Shown: positions 1 to 9,980 of the stretch, piece after piece
Layout of the letters: each line of letters begins with the position of its first letter
How positions within the stretch are numbered: the first letter of the stretch is position 1
Origin: Rhabditophanes sp. KR3021
Lineage: Eukaryota; Nematoda; Chromadorea; Rhabditida; Alloionematidae
Assembly: GCA_963281155.1 (NCBI GenBank)
Contig: CAUJLY010000002.1
Span: forward strand, 5,022,001 to 5,086,000
Direction: 5' to 3'
DNA length: 64,000 bases
Position numbers and translations under genes: made by a program
The notes under the pieces: model-generated
Told to the model about the DNA's origin: nothing
The model's input: only the letters and a program-made list of their open reading frames with translations
Database searches by the model: none

Positions 1-2353
1 CCAAATACTGGTATTTCTTTTTTGTATTAACTATATCACTATAGGTATCCATTGAAACCTTAGTAACTTGAAATGGTTCTTCTCTAATATTGCGTCTTTT
101 TAATCCTCTCTAAAATGCACATGAAATTGTATACGACATGCGCTCGAATTATTTATTCGAATTAATTTATTTGGTGTAATTCATTTCAAATAAATTAGAT
201 ACATGTGTATATTGTTAAGTAAATTTCATATCTATTTGAAGTAAATTATTGAAGCAAATGTTTGATCTAATTGGTGTAATTTATTAAAGTATTTATAACT
301 CATATGCAGTCGCTTAGTTTAGTCCAGTCATTTACTTCAGTAATTTAGTTTAGTCGTTTATTTTTGCCATTTTTTACAATTGATCTTTTTTCGCTTCAGT
401 TTCTATCTATACTATTTATATATTCTATTGACAATCAAATAAATGAAGGATATTATAATTGGGAAGAAAATGTTAGAATATTAATGAATCTTGTTTTGGA
501 TCATTATAAAATTGAATGTAAATGATATAGACAAGTTGATTTTTCTCGTTTTTAGATATAAAATTACTTGTCAAGCCATTAACAATATTTCCAAGCAAAC
601 AAAGAGAACATATTTTATGGTAAAATTGTATAAAGGAGTATGCAGTGTATGCTTAATGGTGTACATTAAAAATTTGTTTTAACTATTTGTAGAAAATAGA
701 AACAGGGCACATATATAGTAGTAATTTTATATAAAGTTTATATAAATATATTTAACCTAACTCATTTTATTGATATTGAAAGTCGACCTTGCGACAAAAC
801 GACAATTATTCATTTGAGTGTGTTTCTTTATTTATGTATAAATAGTTTTTAGACCAGTGAAAAATGTGCAACGTTTCGGCATATTTTCGATAATCAAAAA
901 ACCGTTGTTGTTCCCACAAATGAGCATAAGAGGAACAAGACCATCGGGTTAAGATATATGCATACGTTGGTGCATAAATATTCTTTGCGACGAGGGGAGC
1001 AAAAAATAATAGTATGGATATATAAATATATATGTTTGTGTTTTATCAAAGATAATTCTGGTATATTATAGGAGTATAGTAGTTAGTTTGAGACGAGTTG
1101 ATGTGAAAAATAATGAATGTATATGTATAAAAGTCATTGGCAAAATATAAGTGTGCTAGGCAGAGTTTATGGAATGGCAAAGAGTTGTGGCAAAAGAGAG
1201 GGGAAAATAGATATGTATTGTTTGTTGAGTTCATATGCCGATGATGATATTGAAGTTATATTTTGAATAAATATAAACAAGTATGTCCTACATAAAGTTT
1301 CTACTTAAATGCTTCCTTGCTTTCCCATTTAATTTAATTGATACAAAGGAAAAAGAAGACCTTTTAGGATATTTTAATCAAATCTACTCTGTTAACATTA
1401 AATATTCAATGAATCTCAGAGAGCAGTAATGAAGAGGTCTGGAAAAGGATAGATAAGCGTCTTTGTTGACTAGCCACATCCTCAATTGTCTATATAAGCT
1501 TCTTTTTATATTTGTATTCATACTTATCATTATTCTTGAAAGTTAAAACTCACTTGACCGTTGTCTTTTTTACAACTTCAAAAAACTTTTTAAGCAAGAT
1601 ATAAATCGCGGCTTGTCATCTATACCTATCATTTATTTTGATGGCATCTAATCATCCCTCTTAACAATTCATATCTATGCATTTAAATATCTATATTATA
1701 TTGTGAACTTATTTTATTTCTTATTTTTAGTTTTGCAAGGGTCGTCGATGGCCATAAAGTTTATATTTTTAAGACCATCTATTGTTAGATTCTTTATTAT
1801 ACTATTATCATACTATTTAGTCGTCATTTAGTATTGCTCCATTATATTTCTATTTTGAAAAGTATAATTCTAAATTAGCTTTGAAAATCATTAAATGATC
1901 TACAATGTTTGTATGCAAATATAAAATGATGTGTAGTTGTTGGTTGGATGATTGCAGTGAGTTGTATTCAAATGCATATTTAAATACTTCGTATGATTGT
2001 GTCTATTGAATGACTCAATAATATTATCCTCCCATCTGATTATATTTATTTATTATATAAAAGTAATTTAAAAACTATCCCACCACCAAAACATTGGCTA
2101 TCTTATTGATGGAGAAGATATAAGTGGGGTTGTTGTATAGTTTATCACTTTTTTAAATTGAATTTATCTTACTTTATCTGGAAATATTTTGTATTTTGTT
2201 AAATTATATATATTTTTATCCGTTGTCGCCACCAATATTATTAAATTAATTTGTAGGAGGAAGGAAGCCGTAAAGTGGTGTTGTGTGGATAAATTAATTA
2301 TCTTTTTTAGAGCATATTTTTTGTAATTTTATTCTTATCTAACCAAAAATAAA
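1..2353. other. AT-rich intergenic, no gene seen
   Basis: No convincing gene on either strand. The open frames here are short, low-complexity and rich in F/I/N/K/Y, as expected by chance in AT-rich DNA. The last few hundred bases are presumably the promoter and 5' UTR of the G-gamma gene that starts at 2354. Confidence 0.6.
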
Positions 2354-2757
2354 ATGAATTCAATAGAACATGGTAGAAAATTGATTGAACAATTAAGAAA
2401 AGAAAAAAATATGCCTAGAACGGCTGTTTCACGATCTGCTGTTGAATTAATTAAGTAAGTTTGTATGCAATAGTATATTGAGGAAAAAACATAAATGTGT
2501 TATTTTGTGAATTCCCAACATGTGTACGTGATTAAATAGAAAAATGTATCATGTTTATATTTAACATAAGCAGGTGGTGATCGTTGAATATACTACGACA
2601 CCACACTTTATAAAATAACAAACGTAAAACGTAAATATAAATTGATTATAGATTTGCTCAAGAACACAAACATGAAGATGTGTTAATGAATGGATTTGGC
2701 GGCGATCGTGTGAATCCTTGGAATCCAAAATCAGGGGGTCTTTGTATTGTTGTTTAG
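2354..2757 (+). CDS. Heterotrimeric G-protein gamma subunit
   Basis: Two exons, 2354-2454 and 2652-2757, encode 68 aa. The intron starts GTAAGT and ends TTATAG, and the split codon AA|A restores the frame. The product has the usual G-gamma size and layout: an N-terminal amphipathic helix, a central Glu-Leu-Ile-Lys-Phe segment, the 'VNPW' motif where family members have NPF or NPW, and a C-terminal CAAX box, CIVV, for prenylation. G-gamma pairs obligately with G-beta and anchors the dimer to the plasma membrane. It is probably a gpc-type gene, but I cannot tell gpc-1 from gpc-2 by eye. The CAAX box ending in Val suggests geranylgeranylation less clearly than Leu would. Confidence 0.9.
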
Positions 2758-3519
2758 TAAAAATACTCATATGCTGTTTAATAAATACTTTTACTAATAT
2801 ATTCGACTCCACCATACCCGATAATTCGCGCTTTCTGAACAGAATCGGAAGCATATCCTAACCTAATCACACAACTTATCTCATATATTCAATATGATAT
2901 GTCCAATTTTGTATATGCAATCTTCAACAATTAGTAGAAACAGACAAGCTTCTGCTATAATATTACTGCTTACTAATTATGTTGCCTTTGAGGGTTTTAA
3001 AGTTTTTTACAAATTTTTTGAAACGATAATATAAAAGCTTTATACATATTGTGTTTGTTCTTTGTTATATTTAGACTAGTTGTAATTATATTTTGTCGAA
3101 AGTTCTTAATTTTGTAAATAAACAGATTACACTTTCATTACGTCAAAGAGTACAAAGTGGTGTTGAATTAATCCTTCTTTAGACTTAATAGCTTTTACAG
3201 CATTCTAATACTAGTGTTTGAGTGATGCAGTAAAAGAATTATTTATTTAAAACTACACCACAAAGGTTCAAACCCTTCCCCAAGACACAAATTTCCTTTA
3301 GCAACGTTGATGTTCTAAAAGAGCCCAGTTCTTGGTACATCAAGGTTGCGGTGGTATGAGGCTTTCTGATCATTATTAGAAAATTAGCCTGCTATATCGT
3401 CAACTACACTTTTTTGCTCAAGTCATTGTAAATATTAGTGACTAATAATATGCGATCAAAATTTGAATAATAAAAAAGGTATAAAATGGAGAAAATAACT
3501 TTAATGCATTTACTTGGAA
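2758..3519. other. Intergenic spacer
   Basis: Contains the G-gamma 3' UTR and the promoter of the next gene. No further coding or RNA gene seen. Confidence 0.5.
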
Positions 3520-4278
3520 ATGCTTCCTCTCCATCTTGCCCTCTTATCAATCATATGTTCCATAGTTTTGTCCATTGTCAAATGTTGCCGCAAGAAAAAT
3601 TCCCAAGACGATCTCAATAACCATAGAAAGCCTTTATTTGGAGCCAATTCTAGCATAAATGTTAATGCAATAACTGCTACTAGCACTGTCATTACAGATG
3701 ATGGCAAACCCGAAGTAATCAAGCCTTCGGTCATGTCGTTGACTCAAAAAGAAGAAGACATTGCTAACGGAAAGAAATTTACGAATAAGGACGAGCATCC
3801 TACTTTTGAAGATATCATCGACGATTGGGACACAGAATGCGATATTTCTTATGCTCAGAATCCAAATACAATTTACAAGAAACTCATTTTAAAGCCGCCA
3901 AAGTCTCCTCAATCTAGCAATGACAACACATATTGCTCCAACTTGTTCAGTAGGCTTGAAGCAGCCAAAGAGAGAGGTTCCAATGAACAAGCGGCCTTAA
4001 TTCCCATGCCCGTCAAACCCAATAATGTTAATGTTGCCCCGGATGTTTCCAGTTTCAAGGCCAAACAGATAAAAAAGAAAAGTGTACCTGAAACTCCAAT
4101 ACTTTTAATTACTGAAACCCCGAAACCTCCGATGGCTGGAACTCCGGAACCACAGATTGCTCAAACTCCAAAATCTAATATCACTGAAGCTTTAAATTCC
4201 GTCATGGCAGAACCTATCATTTGCACTATATCGACCGAAGTTACTCCAAGGAAAAAAGTATCAAAGAAGGATTTTTAA
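3520..4278 (+). CDS. N-terminally anchored protein, unknown function
   Basis: An open frame of 252 aa in one exon. I start it at the ATG at 3520 because the frame is closed by a TAA 18 nt upstream. Residues 1-21 are hydrophobic (LPLHLALLSIICSIVLSIV) and run straight into a CCRKK cytosolic-type boundary, which suggests a signal anchor with a short luminal end. The rest is hydrophilic and probably disordered. It has an acidic segment (EDIIDDWDTE) and a C-terminal stretch with several Thr-Pro dipeptides (ETP, GTP, QTP, VTP), which are potential proline-directed kinase sites. It converges on the FAM187-like gene, with 229 nt between stop codons. No family recognised. Confidence 0.7.
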   Translation: MLPLHLALLSIICSIVLSIVKCCRKKNSQDDLNNHRKPLFGANSSINVNAITATSTVITDDGKPEVIKPSVMSLTQKEEDIANGKKFTNKDEHPTFEDIIDDWDTECDISYAQNPNTIYKKLILKPPKSPQSSNDNTYCSNLFSRLEAAKERGSNEQAALIPMPVKPNNVNVAPDVSSFKAKQIKKKSVPETPILLITETPKPPMAGTPEPQIAQTPKSNITEALNSVMAEPIICTISTEVTPRKKVSKKDF

Positions 4279-4507
4279 ACATTTTATTTCATCGAATTTT
4301 GTACAATGGAGTAATTAACACTTTTTCTATACTATTAAGAATAAATTTATTTGAGACCTTCAGCTTTTGGAACTTTTGTGGGGATTCCAGTTGATGGACT
4401 ATTATTTACTGACGATAAATGGCTTGGTACTGAATTCGTCTTACTTTTGAATGTTTCTAACTTTCCAGTGACTAACTTCATCGGATCAGTTTGTATTAGT
4501 GCAACTG

Positions 4508-6208
4508 TTACAGGTTCGCAGCATCTTTTGGCTCATTACTGTTATCAATCTCTTCTTTTTGATTCTTATTTTCTTTTTTTACCCCTTTACTTGCCATAGC
4601 CTTTTTATCACCAGAATTTCTTGTCTTTAAGATAGCACCCAGGAATATCATGATCATAAAAATAACCACACAAAATTGGATAAAGCTTCTAATAATTATC
4701 TGCCATTCCTCTGTTTTTGAAGTCTGCAACAAGGTAACACTATGCGTAGACAACAAAAAACTGTTTGCCGAATAACAAGAGTAAAAGCCTCCATCATCCA
4801 TGATCGTGTATTCAAACAGCAATTGAAATCTTTCGTTTACATAAATACGACCTTTATAGGTGTCGAATAGAATACCATCTGTCAGCAAGACTGTTTCTTT
4901 TTTCCAGTACATTCCGTATTCTCCAAATCCACAATCCAAAATTAAAAAAGCACCTTCTGTCCTTGAAATGGCTTCTCTTTGAACTTCTGGCTTAAGTTGT
5001 GGTAACCGGTGTTGAACAGAATACTCATCTGCTGGCAGAGTATCTATCAAAATTCTGTTACCAGCCTCATCATTCCCATAAATCTTTTCTTCGACAATTT
5101 GTTCGTGGTGATCTTCACACTTTAGTCGGCACCTTTTGACAATTAAATACTTTGTAAAGGGCTTTCGGTGACCTCGAAAGAATGGCGGTATTAGTGTACT
5201 TGAACAGGGAACTTCACCAAATAGTTCTAAGATGGAAAAGTTGAATGATTTAGCCATATCAGCTAAGGTAACTCCCGGCATAGGCCGAATGTAGCATTCA
5301 ACTACTTTTCTTTGAACTGAATGCTCATTATCGCAAATATCACATTTTGACCACTGAGAGACTCGACCATATCGTTGCACCTTTTCTTCCGGAAAGTCTT
5401 GTTTAAGGGCATCCAATAAAACTTTAGATTCATTGAAATTAATAAACTCAACTGGTTGAATATTGATAAGATCAACGAAGTAAAAGTTGCCAGCTGGGGC
5501 CGTTGGATCTTTCGTATTCAAACATCTATAAAAGCCCAAATTCTCACTTTGCAAATTTTTTATTTCAATTTGAAAATTATCTCCAATTCTAAACTTTTTA
5601 TCTTCAGCAAAAAAGCTCTTAACATACTGCACCGCTGATTTGTAGCTCCCTTTAGATCGTGGAGCTTTATACAAGTCAAGCCATCTTTTCTGCTTATTTC
5701 CTGGTCTAATTACATGCCATTGGTAATTCCAACGCTCATCGTGAATCTTATCGGCTTCAATATCTTCCTCTGACTTGAGCATTTTCATGACACCATATTT
5801 GATTTTACTAATTTTTCTCATTAAAGTGTTTCCATTAGGTTTCCAGGCATCCTCAGTATGTTCCCTCTCTTCGGGTGTTAAACTTAATAAGTACAATTGA
5901 TAAGAACAATTAATAAGAACAATTAATAAGAACAATTAATAAGAACAATAAATAAGAACAATAAATAAACAAACATACCATTCGAAACATTTTAACTCAA
6001 GAGCTCCACCACGAAGACCAACAACATTTCTAAACAATTGACTTCCATACTTGACATCATGAAAGAAATGATCCTTGACACATTGCTGATACCTTTGATA
6101 GGCAACTAAATACTTCTTTCGTTGCTCGGAAGTTCTTTGTTTTGGTTGTTGTTGTGTTGTTGAAGTGATTAAACTTAATACTACCAAAAAATGTACAAAC
6201 ATTAACAT
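4508..6208 (-). CDS. FAM187: FAM187-like Ig-domain type I membrane protein
   Basis: Two exons on the minus strand, 6208-5979 and 5882-4508, encode 534 aa; TG|T joins the frame. Residues 1-20 form a signal peptide. The first Ig-like domain has an early Cys pair near residues 75-77 and a distal GFYRC Cys at 197. A linker follows with the CDIC pair (257/260) in a WSKCDIC context, which matches the WTPCDRC stretch known from FAM187A. A second Ig-like domain has Cys 394 and GFYSC Cys 446. Residues 472-495 are a single TM segment, followed by a Lys/Glu-rich tail of about 39 residues. The family is poorly characterised and I infer a cell-surface role only. It diverges from pbs-1 with 307 nt between start codons. 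The intron is almost wholly a 13-bp minisatellite and ends in AAG, not the usual CAG/TAG. Confidence 0.75.
5889..5966. repeat. 13-bp minisatellite inside the FAM187-like intron
   Basis: Six head-to-tail 13-bp units: one AAGTACAATTGAT, three AAGAACAATTAAT and two AAGAACAATAAAT. They fill 78 of the 96 intron bases (5883-5978). Confidence 0.95.
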
Positions 6209-6515
6209 GATTGAGATATATCAAATGCTTCAAAATGGAGTATCATACAAGTAGTATTCAGCAAATTTAACTGTAATATCCAAATTTTGTGCTATATTCA
6301 TGGATGAAATTAAATGCTTCAACAAATATTAAAAACTTTCTCATACTTGTCTATTTTGCTGAAAACAACCACAATGCCTCTCATCGTCTAAGCCTTTTGG
6401 AAGGACGTTTTTGCTGACCACATCCTACATCGACTTCTTTGCATTCGTTTTTGTCATCAAAAACACAAAACTTTATAAGTCTATTTTTTGGTACAACCAC
6501 AACAACTAGTAAAAA
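6209..6515. promoter_or_regulatory. Shared bidirectional promoter, FAM187-like / pbs-1
   Basis: A 307-nt interval separates the two divergent start codons, so it must hold both core promoters. I see no diagnostic motif. Inferred from layout only. Confidence 0.5.
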
Positions 6516-8074
6516 ATGGACCATTACGACAAATCTAGTGCTATTCCAGCTTTAGGACACTTCCCAAGAGAAGAAATTTCTACCGGAGTAAGTTGTAACC
6601 ATTACTTGAGTTAATAAATATATTATTTAGACTACCTTAATTGCAGTTGAATTCGATCAGGGAGTTATCGTTGGAACAGATTCTCGTACTTCTTCTGGCC
6701 GATTCATCGCTTCCAGATGTACAGACAAAATCACTCCCGTCAACGAGCATATCGTTTGTTGTCGTTCAGGATCCGCTGCTGACACACAAGCCGTCACAGA
6801 TATTGTCAAGTATCGCATGGATTTGACCGAAAGAATTGATTGCCAAGAACCAACTGTCAGATCTGCTGCTTGGGAGTTCAAGAAAATATTGTTTAATTAC
6901 CGTGAATCTTTGTCTGCTTCAGTCATTGTTGCTGGATATGATGAGCATGCAGGAGGCCAAATCTATTCTATCCCACTCGGAGGGATGGTTTCCAGACAAA
7001 GTTGCACTGCTTCTGGTAATTGGTTTTACTAGTCTCTTAATTAATATTAATATTTATTTACATTTTAGGTATGTTAAGGAACAATCCAAAAATTACACAC
7101 AATAGGAGTTGATGATTATCAAAAAAGTTTATTAGATTATACAAGATATTATTTAGAAATACGTTTTAAACAAGAATAGATTTTGTTTAGAGCAATATCT
7201 GATATTCTTTTGACAGCTTCGGGATGTTTTTGATCATGACATCATTTGTTTGATTTGATGTCATAATATTGGTTACAACAGCTTGTAGATCCAATGTAAT
7301 AGCATACTCAAAAGCGAGTCCTTCATTACCAGCCAATTCATCCAAGTAGAAAGCAATGAGTTGTCACTTCTTGTCCAAAATATCCATAATCTTTGTTTCT
7401 TTGGCATTTAAAGGGGTGAATCGTATAAAGTTTGGCTTCTGAAATGTGTAAATGAAGTCTTTTCTTATCATGCTGGAAACACCATCATAGAAGATTCCAT
7501 TCTTAAGTTCATCAAAAGATGCTGAACTAGCATCCATGTCAGCAGGCAAATCAACTAAGACATAACATGACTGCTTTCCTTTGGTTGTATCACGAGACTT
7601 AGTTTTCTTCAATTCACCCTTAAGCGTTTCCAACAAATCCACATCAGATAGGATCTTTTCTTTTTCGTAAATATCATCAACTTCAGCTTTTAATTCCGGA
7701 CATACATACTTAAATTCAGCTTTATATTAAATATGACTTTATAAAATTAATCAACTATTTCAGGGTCTGGATCAACCTTCGTCCATTCATTCTTAGACAC
7801 CAACTGGAGAGCTGGTCTCGGAGAAGAGGAAGCCGTTGAAATGGTTAAACAAGCCGTGGGCCTAGCAACCCACAGAGACGGATCTTCCGGAGGAATCATC
7901 CGAATCGCCATTATCGACAAAAATGGAACAAGAAGACAAATCATCACTCCATTATCTCACCGTTTCCCAGTTTTCAACAACTCCGTCACCTACAATTGGT
8001 TGTCCGAACATATGGAAAAAGATACACAAGTCGTTGAATTGGTGGATGAAATTAACGAGATGGTTGTTGCATAA
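6516..8074 (+). CDS. pbs-1: 20S proteasome beta-1 subunit (PSMB6 type)
   Basis: Three exons, 6516-6587, 6631-7015 and 7764-8074, encode 255 aa. All junctions keep frame. The propeptide ends ...ISTG, and exon 2 starts exactly at the mature N-terminal TTLIAVEF, so Thr25 is the catalytic nucleophile. DSRTSSG follows, then the CCRSGSAADTQAV signature, YSIPLGGM and the C-terminal RDGSSGG loop carrying the catalytic-triad Asp/Ser. This sequence set is beta-1 (caspase-like activity), and C. elegans calls the orthologue pbs-1. It acts in the 20S core in cytosol and nucleus. Intron 2 (748 nt) is far longer than intron 1 (43 nt) because it holds an antisense GIY-YIG relic. Confidence 0.93.
7187..7730 (-). 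pseudogene. ANKLE1/LEM-3-type GIY-YIG fragment, antisense in pbs-1 intron 2
   Basis: One minus-strand frame runs from about 7730 to a TAA at 7187-7189 and is broken by a single in-frame TGA at 7364-7366. It has no start ATG, so it is 5' truncated. Visible motifs: KQSCYVLVDLP, matching the first beta strand (GIY position); NGIFYDGVS, matching the YIG strand with Asp where Val/Ile is expected; KETKIMDILDKK, matching the helix before the TGA; and GLAFEYAITLDLQ, which carries the Glu-containing helix. This is the ANKLE1/LEM-3 arrangement, not the bacterial UvrC or Penelope type. The TGA falls where the family usually has Gly, so one GGA-to-TGA change would explain it. It sits wholly inside the intron, opposite in direction to pbs-1. 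Confidence 0.6.
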
Positions 8075-8156
8075 ATAACCGCCTAATTGGATAAATAAGT
8101 TGGTGATATATTTATTTTGTAAAATTATTATTTATAGTGGTGTCAATGCACAGCTA

Positions 8157-8460
8157 TGCTTAAATTTGGTAAATAAATTTTTTTAAACTCTTTTTTATAG
8201 ATACAAATTAGTAAAGACACATCTCTAATATAATAGTGTTGCAATGCTTAAATTTGGGGAACGAATTGTTTCATAATTTCTTTTATTAATGCACATTTTT
8301 AATATAGTAGTATTGGTATGCTGATATTTGATGCATAAATTGGTTGGTAATTTCTTTTATTGATATGATACGTTGTAATTGAATTGGTATGCTTAAATTT
8401 GGCAAATAATTATTTCTAAACTCTCTTTTATAATTCAAATTAATAATATGATATGGTGTA
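8157..8460. repeat. Degenerate tandem repeat downstream of pbs-1
   Basis: Four related units begin with ATGCTTAAATTTGG or ATGCTGATATTTG at 8157, 8244, 8318 and 8389, a spacing of 87, 74 and 71 nt. Each continues through an ...AAATT...TTTCTTTTAT segment. They probably lie in or just past the pbs-1 3' UTR. Confidence 0.7.
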
Positions 8461-8559
8461 AATGTCTCTGTCAAATAAGTCGTAAAAGTGTTTATTATCA
8501 AAGGTAGCAACGAGAGGTCCTTAAAGTTAACATAAAGTTTAAAGATGCAGCTTCTCAAA

Positions 8560-8815
8560 TTTCAAACGAATAATAAAATGTTTAGGGTTATTTTGTCGTT
8601 TAATAGTGTTGTTGTTTTAAAAGAACCTTTGACTGTGCCTTTGTTGAAGACAGTTAACCTTTTAGCCTTGGCTTTAAAAGTTGTAACAACAAGCTATCAA
8701 ATAAATCGGTTCGAATCGTACAAGTTAATTGGAACAAATTGGATTGCCAGAACACCCGGTGAGAAGCTTATGAACTTGTGGTGAAGTCCAGGAAATGACA
8801 TATCCTTTGTGACAA
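8560..8815 (-). pseudogene. Decayed coding sequence, unrecognised
   Basis: A minus-strand frame reads MSFPGLHHKFISFSPGVLA and on to NLYDSNRFI. It hits two adjacent stops (TGA TAG) and then continues in the same frame as TTFKAKAKRLTVFNKGTVKG. The mixed polar/hydrophobic composition looks like former protein, unlike the Phe/Ile/Asn-rich frames of noncoding DNA here. No family recognised. A chance open frame cannot be excluded. Confidence 0.3.
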
Positions 8816-9071
8816 CCAATTGACGCTACGTTCAAAGTATTTGATTTTGCCGCTACCTACTTAACTTTAAATTGTGCCATTTAAAGTGTTACGTCTTTTA
8901 TTAAAAGTCAAAACAAAGTGGACACTTTTGTTGAAGTAAGAATTAAAACGTATGCAATTAAAATTTTATATCAGACTATTTTATATGAGATCACTGGTTC
9001 AGACAACAAATTATACTATATCATTAATACAATAGAACTTATACTACATAAATGAATGGTTTTTATATTAC

Positions 9072-9980
9072 TTAAATATAATTCGACCCCATCTCTTCTT
9101 TTCCTGCCACCTCAAAGGATGTGGATGAATTTTTTGTTGAATTGTAGCCGGATGAATAAGCCATGGTTGTAAAAAGTTTTACATTCCCAGATCCTTCATC
9201 TATTGTCTCGTAGTATTCATGTTCTGATGGAAGACCAATCTTAACTTTGAGTGGAGTTTGTCTTGCTTGATAGTAGGGAAGAGTTGAGATTGTTGTGGTG
9301 GGTGACTTTTTGAGGACAAGTTTTTTTTGTTTAATGTATAGCACCAGTAAGGCCAAACTTGCTAGGGATATGATTGATTGAAGACATCCGAGGATGATTA
9401 TAAATTGGTTTTCGTTGATATTTACTTGGCCGAGGGCTAAATATAGTGGGTCAGAGTGCTTGTTAAGACCTATATTAGTTTGAGGATCCACTTTACACCA
9501 TGGACAGATTGTTTCATATTTTTGCATTTGGATGACAGCTGTAAAGCATTTTGCTTCAAATTCAAGTAAGGAAGGTGTTTCTTGGGTTGTAACGTGATTT
9601 ACAGGTGCAAATTCAAAGGCCTTAACACTCCCTGTTTTATCACATTCTAATGGAATGTTGTACAAAGGATCGGTACCAACAACTTTCATTGAAATTTTCA
9701 AGGAATTTGGTGATCCCTGAGGAAAGTAATTGGTAAAGGTGGTCTTTTTGCCCACAACACCAGCCAAGGGAAATTCAAAGTTTTGAACTTCAGTTTCTTC
9801 AACTAATTGTAGGACAAATTGAAATTTGGGATTTGTACAACGATCGCTGCTGAGACAATTTCGTTTCCATTGAACGGACAACACTTCACCAGAAGCCCAA
9901 AAGTGCTGTGGTGGTTGTGGTAGTTGTTGAGTAGAGACAACATTAATTAGAAATAGAGCAATTAAGGTAAAGCACAACAT
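9072..9980 (-). CDS. Intronless type I membrane protein, unknown function
   Basis: A single-exon frame of 302 aa. Residues 1-17 are a clean signal peptide ending before TQQLPQPPQHFW. The ectodomain (about 18-190) has eight Cys, including a CPWC pair near residue 159, and a beta-rich look. Residues about 193-217 are one TM segment (FIIILGCLQSIISLASLALL). The cytosolic tail of about 85 aa has Tyr-containing motifs (EYYETI, YYQA) and ends SNYI, which could bind a PDZ domain. Absence of introns is notable beside intron-containing neighbours. No family recognised. Confidence 0.75.
   Translation of the reverse strand: MLCFTLIALFLINVVSTQQLPQPPQHFWASGEVLSVQWKRNCLSSDRCTNPKFQFVLQLVEETEVQNFEFPLAGVVGKKTTFTNYFPQGSPNSLKISMKVVGTDPLYNIPLECDKTGSVKAFEFAPVNHVTTQETPSLLEFEAKCFTAVIQMQKYETICPWCKVDPQTNIGLNKHSDPLYLALGQVNINENQFIIILGCLQSIISLASLALLVLYIKQKKLVLKKSPTTTISTLPYYQARQTPLKVKIGLPSEHEYYETIDEGSGNVKLFTTMAYSSGYNSTKNSSTSFEVAGKEEMGSNYI

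Larger units (their letters stand above)
8075..9071. other. Intergenic region with degenerate repeats and a fossil frame
   Basis: Follows the pbs-1 stop. The first 350 nt hold four degenerate repeat units (listed separately). About 8560-8815 has a broken coding-like frame on the minus strand (listed separately). No intact gene. Confidence 0.5.

Noticed and set aside
3510..3734. Minus-strand open frame opposite the anchored-protein gene
   Set aside because: Shadow of the plus-strand coding region; no independent evidence.
8706..8722. GGTTCGAATC, a tRNA T-loop-like motif
   Set aside because: No T stem pairs around it and no acceptor, D or anticodon arm lies at the right distance.
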